DNA of 64,000 nt from Flavobacteriales bacterium (GTDB taxonomy: Bacteria; Bacteroidota; Bacteroidia; Flavobacteriales_F; PHOS-HE28), in NCBI GenBank assembly GCA_016713865.1, contig JADJOG010000013.1:26133-90132 (forward strand), in the 5' to 3' direction. This document shows positions 53,378 through 61,545 of the stretch, piece by piece. The notes below the pieces were generated by a model. That model was not told the DNA's origin and searched no databases. It saw nothing but the letters and a program-made list of their open reading frames with translations. The translations under genes and the position numbers were made by a program. Numbering within the stretch: the first letter of the stretch is position 1; each line of letters starts with the position of its first letter.

Positions 53378-54802
53378 TGCGCATTGCTGGCAGCATTCGA
53401 GCCGGTCTGCTTGTGCAGGCAATCGCGCTGGGCACGCTCTTGCACGCGCAGGTCCCGGCCACGCTCACGCGTGATGCCTTCGTGCGCATCGTGCTGGAGA
53501 ATCATCCCATGGCGACGACAGGGCCGCGTTGCGCACGGATATGGGCGAGGCGGTGGTGCGCAGCGCGCGGCGGATTCGATCCGGTTGCATCTGCAGCCCG
53601 ACCGACGCAGAATTCGACGAGAAGAACTACTTCACGCTGCTTCAGGCAGGATTTGAAGGTGCCATGGTACGGCATCGATCTGCTCGCGGGCTATGAGCAG
53701 GGCAACGGTGATTTCCTCAACCCGCAGCAATTCACGCCCAACGACGGCCTCGTGAAAGCAGGCTTGAAGGCTTCCTTAGGGCAGGGCCTCTTCATCGATG
53801 AGCGAAGAGCAGCACTACGCAGGGCGCAAGCCTATCAGCGCGCCACGGAAGGTGAGCGCCGCATGCTGCTGAACGCGCTGCTGCTTCAGGCATTGAACGA
53901 TCACGCCGATTGGGTGGCAGCGCAAGAGGCCCAGCGCGTGAATGATGAGGCGGTGGGCTTGGCGATGATCCGATTAGAAGCCGTGCGCGGCAGCTGGCGC
54001 GGCGGGGATCGTCCGGCCATCGATACGCTGGAGGCATACCTGCAATACCGGGGATCGCTTGATGCGCCAGCAACAGGCGCGCCTGGCCGTACGCAATGCC
54101 GCGCTGCGCCTCGGGAATCACCTCTGGGATCCTGCGCAACGCCCGCTCGATCTGCAGGAGGGCGTGCGGCACGATGCGCGCGACATGCAATCACCGCTCA
54201 GCTTCACCATGCCCGACACTGTGCTCACGACGGCGCTCGATGCGCATCCGTTGCTAATGCAGTCCATCGCGCGCATCGACCAATTAGAGGTGGATCGGCG
54301 CCTGCGCGCCGAATACTTGAAGCCTGACCTGGATGTGAACTACCAGTGGCTCGGCAACGCTGGCGCCATGCGCAACGCTGAGGGCGCGCAGTTGCTGGGC
54401 AATGGCCAGTTCGTAGGCGTTGGATTCAGCATGCCGCTGCTGCTGCGACGTGAGCGCGGCGAGCTGGCCATGGCGCGCCTTCGCCTGAACGATGCCGGCC
54501 TTGCGCTTGACCGAGACCGCCAGATGATCCGCAACCGCGTGCGGGAGCGCGCGAACAACATCACCGTGCTGCGTGAGCAGGTCGATCTGGGCGCCAGCAT
54601 GGTGATGAACAACGAGCGGCTGCTGGCTGGCGAGAATCAGCGCTTCGCAGCTGGCGAGAGTTCGCTCTTCCTCGTGAATGCTCGCGAGGTGCCACTGATC
54701 GATGCGCGCATCCGGCAGGTGGAACTGGAGAACAGGTTGCGCAAAGCCTACTTCGCCCTTGACCACGAGGCCGGTACCTTATGGAGCGCATGGGCGCGAT
54801 AA
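53374..54802 (+). CDS. TolC-family outer-membrane efflux protein (several frameshifts)
   Basis: About 475 residues of the outer-membrane channel of the exporter. It starts with a signal peptide (AIALGTLLHAQ), then LTRDAFVRIVLENHPMA. The region 53515-53640 is badly shifted; the frame recovers at GIDLLAGYEQGNGDFLNPQQ and breaks again near 54055. The second half is clean: MPDTVLTTALDAHPLLMQSI, YLKPDLDVNYQWLGNAG, FVGVGFSMPLLLRRERGELA, LREQVDLGASMVMNNERLLA and LFLVNAREVPLIDARIRQVE, all characteristic of TolC-type outer-membrane factors. Last structural gene of the ABC-HlyD-TolC set. Confidence 0.85.
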
Positions 54803-54812
54803 TCCGAATGAC

Positions 54813-55125
54813 ATGATCCACATCACCATACAGACCCGCACCGTAGAGGCCGCTGAGCAGTTGGCCAAGCACCTGATCGAAAAGCAGCTGCTTCAATTCG
54901 CCACGCTCGATACCGATCATGAGGAACTGAGCCTCGTGGATGGCCAGCTGCACCGCGACAAGCAGCTCCTGTTGCAGGGCATGACCAAAGCGTTGCTCTA
55001 CCGTGAAGTGGAAGCGGCCTCCTATGCGCTGCTCGGAGATGATGTGGTGCGCATCCACGCGGGTCCCATCACGCACATGGACCCCTGGCTCAACGCACCT
55101 ACTGGAACAAGTAGCCAAAGCATAG
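54813..55125 (+). CDS. Small protein of unknown function, possibly CutA-like (one frameshift)
   Basis: About 103 residues. IHITIQTRTVEAAEQLAKHL followed by IEKQLLQFATLDTDHEELSL resembles the start of CutA-like ferredoxin-fold proteins, but the match is weak. Read straight through, the frame runs into the following TPR gene with no stop. If one extra C near 55097 is dropped, it ends naturally at LNALLEQVAKA with a TAG at 55123-55125, two bases before the TPR protein's signal-peptide ATG. I therefore treat it as a separate gene. It lies ten bases after the TolC stop. Confidence 0.6.
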
Positions 55126-55127
55126 CC

Positions 55128-56365
55128 ATGAAGAAGCAACTCATCATCCTGCTCATTTGCGTGCTCGCCAGCGCAATGGAGGCAAAGGCGCAATTCAGCA
55201 ACCGTTTGGATGCCGTGCAATGGGTGCAACAGGGCGACATGCAGCTGCGCTTGGGAAACAGTGAGCAAGCGCTGCGCCTCTACACCATGGCGGTGGAAAC
55301 CGATCGCGGCTTCGCCGATGCCTACATGAAACGGGCAGCACTTTATGAGCGCCTTGGCCAGCCGCAGATGGCGATGGCCGACCTGAACCAAGCACTGGCG
55401 CTGAACCCATACAGCGAGTACATCTATGACCGTCGCGCCAAGGTGAAGCTGCTGCTGAACGATGTGAAGGGCGCCGATGAGGATTGGAGCGCAGCGATCC
55501 AGTTGCATCCGTACGACAACCTGCTTCGTGAGAGCCGCATCGATGCTTGGCTCGCTGCGGGTGAGGTGGAGCGCGCCATCGAACAGCTCGATTCGCTGCT
55601 GCTTGACAAGCCCAAGGACGTGCTGCTCTTGCTGAAGAGCGGTGCGGCCAGCCTGGAGATGGGCGATGCCAGGACCGCGCTCAAGAGCTTCGATGCGGCG
55701 CGCACCCAATCGCCGAGGCTCGCCATTGTGCATGACCTGCGCGGCGTGGCGCTCATGCGGCAGAACCTGTGGAAGGATGCGCTCGCAGCGCTCGATAGCG
55801 CGGTGCTGCTGGATCCCTATTTCGATCTGGCCTGGTACAACCGCGGCCTTGTGAACTTGCAGCTGGGCAATGCCAAGCGGGCGCGCGCCGACATGGACAA
55901 GGCGCTCACCTTCGCCGCCGTCCGCACATCTTCTTCCAACGGGCGCTGCTGCGCAAGCAGGATGGCGATCTAGTGGGCGCACGCGAGGACTATGATCGCG
56001 CACTGGAGCTTGATCCCGGATACTTGGAGGCGCAATACGACCGGGCATTCGTGCGCAAGCAGCTCGGTGATCATGCCGGTGCCTTCATCGATGCCGAAAT
56101 GGCGCTCAAGAATGCCCCCAACGATGCCGACGCTTGGAACATGAAAGGCAGCTTGCACCTGCTTTACGGCGAGTATGCGGCGGCAATCGAGTGCTTCGAC
56201 CGTGCGCTATCGATCAACGGCATGCACACCAGCGCTTGGTTCAATCGCGGCATGGCCAAGCACATGACCTATCGGCCCAACCAAGGATGCGACGATCTGA
56301 GGCGGAGCGCGGAGCTGGGCAATGAGAAGGCGAGGGAAGCGCTGAGCTATTTCTGCGCGAACTGA
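55128..56365 (+). CDS. Secreted tetratricopeptide-repeat protein (one frameshift)
   Basis: About 412 residues with a signal peptide (MKKQLIILLICVLASAMEAK, then AQ) and around nine TPR units, for example GDMQLRLGNSEQALRLYTMA, ADAYMKRAALYERLGQPQMA, AWYNRGLVNLQLGNAKRARA, AEMALKNAPNDADAWNMKGS and AWFNRGMAKHMTYRPNQGCD. The last unit ends ELGNEKAREALSYFC, a common TPR-protein terminus in Bacteroidota. One frame break near 55922 separates LTFAA from HIFFQRALLRKQDGDL; a single-base error is likely. No catalytic domain, so a scaffold or adaptor role is inferred. Confidence 0.87.
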
Positions 56366-56372
56366 GCAAGCC

Positions 56373-57421
56373 TCATCGCAGCTGGAGCAGCGCCTCAATC
56401 GATGCCGTGAACGCATCGGCATCCGCATTCCACGCTGTTGAGCCCGTGTAGCCGGGGAGCCACCAAACGCGCGCACAGCACCGTGAAGCGCGCGGCATCG
56501 AGGTTCACCAATGAAGGCTTCAACGTGTGTACTACGCGCACAGCCTTCTCCATGTCATTGCGCAGGCGTGCATCCTTGAAGGTGGCCAAACGCTCAGGTG
56601 CCTGCTTGCGGAAGAGCGCCAGGACCATGGGGTCGTAGGTGGCGGCATTGGGTCCGGTGATCGGTGACGATACGGGAGTGGGTTCGTTAGGCGACGGCGG
56701 CACAACAACCCCAGGCCGCTCGAGCTTGCGCTGCATCGCCTCCATCGCTGTGGTCATTTCGGCGATGCGCGAACGGAAGCCTCCACCTCTGCGCGGAGCT
56801 TTCCGATCGCTTTGCGTTGGGAGCGGCGTAACGCGATGATCAGTACAATGATGATCACGACGGCTAGTGCGGCCGTTGACACCAGCATCCACTCGCGCAT
56901 GGCGATCTCCTTCTGCGCCGATCCGATCTGCAGTTGCGCAAGGGCGAGTGCTTCATCACGAACAGCAATCAAGCTGTCGCGCTCCTGCTGGTTCGTCGCC
57001 ATCAATCGGCTATCTCCTTGGCTTGGCGCTCGTTATTTGCAGCGGTAACCTCCTCGCCCAACTCCAAGGCGCGAAGCAGCTCTGCATTCGCCCGCTTGTG
57101 ATTGCCCATCGCGCTCAGCCGCTTTGATAGGGCCACGCGCGCCTTGCCTTCGAGCACAGCATCATTCAAGGAATCGCTCAGCGCAGCAGCAGCATCAAGC
57201 AATGGGATGGCCTCCTTGTCCTTCACTATCGCGGCCAATTCCATGCGGGCCGCAACAGCCTTTTCCGATGGTCCGCTGGAATCGAGTTGCGAAATGACCA
57301 GCTTCATGGCGCGAACCATCACCCGGAGGCTATCGCGTTGGGCGCTTGTGCTTTGACCAACGGCGATTGCTTGGAATAGGACCAGAGCGATTAAGAGCGA
57401 CTGACGAAGGATGTGTTTCAT
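56373..57421 (-). CDS. TPR-like sensor/transmembrane protein with C-terminal Hpt domain (frameshifted)
   Basis: About 349 residues once rejoined. A signal-like start (LLIALVLFQAIAVGQ) leads a TPR-like helical part (AIPLLDAAAALSDSLNDAVL, SAMGNHKRANAELLRALELG). A coiled coil (NQQERDSLIAVRDEALALAQ) follows, then one membrane segment (MLVSTAALAVVIIIVLIIAL), a short linker and a C-terminal Hpt-like domain (LALFRKQAPERLATFKDARL, VRVVHTLKPSLVNLDAARF; phospho-His in VVHTLK). It ends GYTGSTAWNADADAFTASIE ... LLQLR. Frames break near 57003, 56770 and 56457 (GGGG run). The first part resembles the TPR sensor half of Bacteroidota hybrid kinases, but no kinase domain is present, suggesting a phosphorelay partner. 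A split into two genes at 57002-57005 remains possible. Confidence 0.65.
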
Positions 57422-57443
57422 TTCGCGCTAAGGGAGGGCGAAG

Positions 57444-58712
57444 CTATCCCACTGCCGCTGCCTTCAACACGAATCGCGCGGTGGTGCGGCTGCGCTGCTC
57501 CAGCATCACTTCCTTGCCTGCTGTGAGCTTGGTGAGCGTGGGCTCGTCGTAATGGCGCACGGTCACCAGTTCGCAGCCATCGTTGTAGCGCACTTCATAC
57601 TCCGCGCCCAACTCCTCGATTAGTTGCCGGCTGCGCGGATTGTCATCAACTGCCACGCTGAAGGCCAGCGCGCTATTCTGCATGAGGTCGATGCGCACGT
57701 TGCGCGCCGCGAAGAGCGAGAAGATGCCGCTGAGGTTCTCCTCCACGATGAAGCTGAGGTCGCGCGGCGTGATGCTGATGAGCAGCTGCCTGGGCTTCAC
57801 GATGAACGATGGGATGAGCGAATCGTTCTCGCTGCGGTCATCGATGGTGCTGCCGGGCGCATCGAGGTCGATGAAGGAGCGCACGTACAGCGGGATGCCC
57901 TTCTTCTGCAAGGGCTGTAAGGTGCGCGGGTGTATCACGCTCGCACCGAAGTAGCTCAACTCGATGGCCTCACGGTAGCTGATGTGGGAGAGCAGCTTCG
58001 TAGGCGGGAAGCGCTTCGGATCGGCGTTGAACATGCCGGGTACGTCCTTCCAGATGGTGACGCTCTCGCAATCCAGCGCGTAAGCGAAGATCGCCGCAGA
58101 GAAATCGGAACCCTCGCGGCCCAGGGTGGTGGTGCGCCCATCATCAGTCGAGCCAATGAAGCCTTGCGTGACGATTCGCTTGGGTGAGCGATCGAATGAG
58201 GGCAAATGCTCGGCGCATGTTCCTTCCAGCGCTTCCCATTGCACGCGGGCATCGCGGAAGCGATCATCGGTGCGAACCACCTTGCGGGCATCGAGCCAGT
58301 GGTTGGCATGGCCTGTAGCATTCAAATGCGCGCTCACGATCAATGTGCTCCACACCTCACCGAGCGATACGATCTGATCGTAGTCCTCGTCCACATCGCC
58401 GCTGGTGCGGATGGCCAACACGCGCTGCAGGTCGCGGAACGATTGGTCGAGGGCATTCACGGCGGCATCATCGGCTGGTGCCACCTCGTTGAGCACCGCG
58501 AAGTGCATGGTGCGCAATGCTTCAACCTGTGGCTTGGTCTCGTTGCCTTCGACATACGCCCACACGACCTCCTCCAGGGCATTGGTGGACTTGCCCATAG
58601 CGCTAACCACGATCAGCAGGTCGTCATCAGGGAAGTGCGCGAGCACCTTCGCCACGTTGCGCACGCCCGCCGCGTCCTTCACGCTGGCCCCGCCGAATTT
58701 GAAGACTTTCAT
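57444..58712 (-). CDS. lysC: Aspartate kinase
   Basis: A 422-residue aspartokinase, the first step of Lys/Thr/Met synthesis. Motifs: MKVFKFGGASVKDAAGVRNV (KFGG), VVSAMGKSTNALEEVV, VTQGFIGSTDDGRTTTLGRE (substrate/ATP loop, GREGSD), VTIWKDVPGMFNADPKRFPP and SYFGASVIHPRTLQPLQKKG. The C-terminal ~130 residues (LLISITPRDLSFIVEENLSG ...) form ACT-like regulatory domains, suggesting feedback control. No homoserine dehydrogenase fusion. The ATG overlaps the GNAT stop (ATGA). Free of frame breaks. Confidence 0.94.
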   Translation of the reverse strand: MKVFKFGGASVKDAAGVRNVAKVLAHFPDDDLLIVVSAMGKSTNALEEVVWAYVEGNETKPQVEALRTMHFAVLNEVAPADDAAVNALDQSFRDLQRVLAIRTSGDVDEDYDQIVSLGEVWSTLIVSAHLNATGHANHWLDARKVVRTDDRFRDARVQWEALEGTCAEHLPSFDRSPKRIVTQGFIGSTDDGRTTTLGREGSDFSAAIFAYALDCESVTIWKDVPGMFNADPKRFPPTKLLSHISYREAIELSYFGASVIHPRTLQPLQKKGIPLYVRSFIDLDAPGSTIDDRSENDSLIPSFIVKPRQLLISITPRDLSFIVEENLSGIFSLFAARNVRIDLMQNSALAFSVAVDDNPRSRQLIEELGAEYEVRYNDGCELVTVRHYDEPTLTKLTAGKEVMLEQRSRTTARFVLKAAAVG

Positions 58713-59185
58713 TCCGAGGCGATGCGCTTGAGTTGTTCGTGGTATAGCCTCCCGTTGAGCCATTCGCTGGTCACTTCGGCATCGAAGCGCTTGTAGAAAC
58801 GGATCGCACCCTCATTCCAGTCGAGCACCTGCCAAGTGAGGTGGTGATACTTGCGACGCGCTGCCTCGGCGGCGCACTCTTTCAGCAATCGCTCCCCGAT
58901 CCGCTGACCACGTGCGCGTTCGGTCACCACGATATCCTCCAGGTAACCCACCCGTCCGCGCCAGGTCGAATAGCGTTCGTAGCAAATGGCGATGCCAAGG
59001 AGCCCATCGGCGTCCTCGGCCACCCAGCCCCACCATACGGCATTCGGGCCGAAGCCCGCATCGCGCATCTCTTCTTCCGTAACAGTCACGGCATCGGGTT
59101 CTTTCTCGAAGGCCGCCAGCTCGCGCACCAGATTGAGCATCGCGGGCACGTCGCGTTCTTCGGCACGCCTGATCGTCGCTTCCAT
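58709..59185 (-). CDS. GNAT family N-acetyltransferase, diamine-acetyltransferase-like
   Basis: A 158-residue GNAT. The acetyl-CoA motif is GYLEDIVVTERARGQRIGER (R/Q-x-x-G-x-G/A), with preceding IRRAEERDVPAMLNLVRELA and later HHLTWQVLDWNEGAIRFYKR. This pattern resembles spermidine/spermine (diamine) N1-acetyltransferases; the true substrate is unknown. It is coupled to lysC by a 4-base overlap, with no obvious metabolic link. Start at the ATG giving MEATIRRAEERD; a longer form would begin at 59224. Confidence 0.88.
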   Translation of the reverse strand: MEATIRRAEERDVPAMLNLVRELAAFEKEPDAVTVTEEEMRDAGFGPNAVWWGWVAEDADGLLGIAICYERYSTWRGRVGYLEDIVVTERARGQRIGERLLKECAAEAARRKYHHLTWQVLDWNEGAIRFYKRFDAEVTSEWLNGRLYHEQLKRIASE

Positions 59186-59305
59186 CGCCGACAAAGAAAG
59201 CAGCGCCTCATCTTTGCCGCGCACAACCGATTCCCTTTGCGGTCAGCGATTGATTCGCGCGCGCAGCCATTCACCAGAGACCAGTCGCCAATCACCTTCC
59301 TCAGC

Positions 59306-60268
59306 ATGTCGCAGATCAAGACCCTCGCCGAGTTCATCGCGGAGCGCCAGCACGAATTCACATACGCCACGGGCGAGTTGAGCCAATTGCTCACCAGCTT
59401 CCGCCTAGCGGGCAAAATGGTGAACCGCGAGGTGAATAAGGCAGGTCTTGCCGAGGACATCATCGGGGCGCAGGGTACGGACAATGTGCAAGGCGAGGCG
59501 CAGCAAAAGCTCGACGTGTATGCTAATGACCTTTTCATGCGCCTGCTGCGGAGCCAAGGCATGGTGTGCGCGGTGGCCAGTGAAGAGAACGACGATGTGG
59601 TTCACTTCGACAACGGCGGCAAGTACGTGGTGACCATGGATCCGCTCGATGGCAGTAGCAACATCGATGTGAACGTGAGCATCGGCACCATCTTCAGCAT
59701 CTACCGTCGTTCAGGCACGGGCGACAAGGCCACCATGGAGGACTTCATGCAGCCGGGCACGGCCCAAGTGGCGGCGGGCTACATCATCTATGGCAGCAGC
59801 ACCATGCTCGTGTACACCACGGGCCATGGCGTCAACGGCTTCACGCTCGACCCCAGCATCGGCACCTTCTGCCTGAGCCACCCCAACATGCAGACCCCCG
59901 TTGATGGCAAGATCTTCTCGGTGAACGAGGGCAACCTGCACGACTTCAGCCCCGGCGTGCAGCGCTACATCGACGATTGCAAGAAGCGCAAGCTCAGCGC
60001 CCGGTATATCGGCAGCCTGGTGGCCGACTTCCGCACCCAACGCTGAAGGGCGGCGTGTACCTGTACCCCGCGACCGCCAAATCGCCGAAGGGCAAGCTGC
60101 GCCTGCTCTATGAGGCCAATCCCCTGGCCATGATCGTGGAGCAGGCAGGGGGCATGGCCACCGATGGCGCTTCACGCATCCTCGACCTCAAGCCTACCGG
60201 AGTTGCACCAGCGCTGCCCTTTGTTCATCGGCAGCATGAACATGGTGGAGGCCGCGATGCAGGGCTGA
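59306..60268 (+). CDS. fbp: Class I fructose-1,6-bisphosphatase (two frameshifts)
   Basis: About 320 residues of the gluconeogenic enzyme hydrolysing fructose-1,6-bisphosphate. Motifs: EDIIGAQGTDNVQGEAQQKL, VASEENDDVVHF, VVTMDPLDGSSNIDVNVSIG (metal/active site DPLDGSSN), VAAGYIIYGSSTMLVYTTGH and ARYIGSLVADF. The frame then breaks near 60035; LKGGVYLYPATAKSPKGKLR, LLYEANPLAMIVEQAGGMAT (catalytic Glu region) and DGASRILDLKPT follow, and a second break near 60200 leads to LFIGSMNMVEAAMQG and the stop. Divergent from the GNAT-lysC unit. Confidence 0.93.
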
Positions 60269-60337
60269 TTTCTTCGTTCTCCGCACGGATGCGTCTCTAA
60301 GTACCGCCACGGCCCTAGACGTAGCTTTGGGCGCCAC

Positions 60338-61471
60338 ATGCCTCCCGCTGTATTGAACACTGCGTCCCTGTTGCAATGGGGCCTTGGGCTCGATCGCCCA
60401 CTATTGATCGCCGGTCCGTGCAGTGCCGAAAGCGAAGAGCAGGTGCTGCAAGCGGCGCATGCGATCAAGGCCGGAGGGCGCGCCCAAGTGCTGCGCGCTG
60501 GGGTCTGGAAGCCGAGGACAAGGCCGGGCAGTTTCGAGGGTGCAGGTGATGCGGCATTGGCTTGGCTGCAGCGTGCCAAGCGCGAAACGGGCCTGCTCAC
60601 CGCCACCGAGGTGGCCACGCCGGAGCACGTCGAAGCGGCCTTGACCGTTTAAACGATCGACCTTTTGGATCGGGGCGCGCACCACGCCCAACCCGTTCAG
60701 CGTGCAGGCCATCGCCGATGCGCTGCAAGGGGTTGATGTGCCCGTGCTGGTGAAGAACCCGATCAATCCCGACCTGCATCTTTGGGTGGGGCGCTTGAGC
60801 GTTTGCACAGGCAGGGGGTGAAGCGGTTGGCGGCGGTGCATCGCGGCTTCAGCTGGTTCGAGCGCACTCCGTACCGCAACAGCCCCATGTGGGAGTTCGC
60901 TATCCGGCTGAAGGCGGCTCACCCGGAGCTGGAGCTGCTCTGCGATCCCAGCCACATCGCGGGCAGCACCGAGCGCATCGGCACGGTGGCCCAACAGGCC
61001 TTGGACCTGGGCTTCAGCGGCCTCATGATCGAGGTGCATCCCACCCCGGCGCAGGCACTGAGCGATGCCGATCAGCAGTTGTCACCAGACGACTATGCCG
61101 CGCTCTTGGACGGCCTCATCTTCCGCCAAGCCGCACCGACACCGGCCATGCGCGATGGGCTGGAGGAGCTCCGGGACCTCATTGACCAACTCGACGAGGG
61201 AGACGCTCAGAAGCTGGGGACGCGCATGGACATTTCCGAGCGCATCGGCGATCGCAAACGAGCGCACAACGTGGCTATTCTTCAGCCCGAGCGCTGGGAG
61301 CGCATCATGAAGCGCCAGCTCCGTTTGGCTTTCTACCACTTGGGCCTGAGCGAGGCTTTTGTCCGTGAACTCATGGATGCCATCCACCGTGAGAGCATCC
61401 GCCGCCAGACCTTCGAGGGCGCCCATGAGGTCCCCGTAGGATCTAAAGGGAGCTTGTCGAAGGGGGTGTAG
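60338..61471 (+). CDS. Bifunctional DAHP synthase / chorismate mutase (frameshifted)
   Basis: About 377 residues. The N-terminal DAHP synthase (type I beta) condenses PEP and erythrose-4-phosphate in aromatic amino acid synthesis: LLIAGPCSAESEEQVLQAAH, AQVLRAGVWKPRTRPGSFEG, LTATEVATPEHVEAALT. After breaks near 60650 and 60785 come PNPFSVQAIADALQGVDVP, VLVKNPINPDLHLW, VHRGFSWFERTPYRNSPMWE and LELLCDPSHIAGSTERIGTV. The C-terminal ~90 residues are a chorismate mutase domain (LRDLIDQLDEGDAQKLGTRM, DISERIGDRKRAHNVAILQP) ending SIRRQTFEG. This fusion is common in Bacteroidota. A GTTTAAAC palindrome sits at the first break. Confidence 0.92.
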
Positions 61472-61489
61472 CGCCAATCAACCTTCCTC

Positions 61490-61497
61490 TACATTCG
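61490..61497 (+). promoter_or_regulatory. Putative -7 promoter element (TACATTCG)
   Basis: TACATTCG, 48 bases before the ATG of the FG-GAP protein at 61546; identical to the boxes before rplU, gldA and wbpD. Confidence 0.45.
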
Positions 61498-61545
61498 GCG
61501 CGCCTGCAAGCAACCTTTTCCCGGAACCGAACCCCATTACCAAAC

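Noticed and set aside
54813..56365. Fusion of the small CutA-like protein with the TPR protein
   Set aside because: Although in frame, the TPR part starts with its own signal peptide, and removing one C gives the small protein a natural end and stop two bases before that ATG.
60640..60665. GTTTAAAC palindrome in the DAHP synthase gene as a regulatory site
   Set aside because: It coincides with a frame break in conserved coding sequence, so it is better explained as part of the local sequence error.
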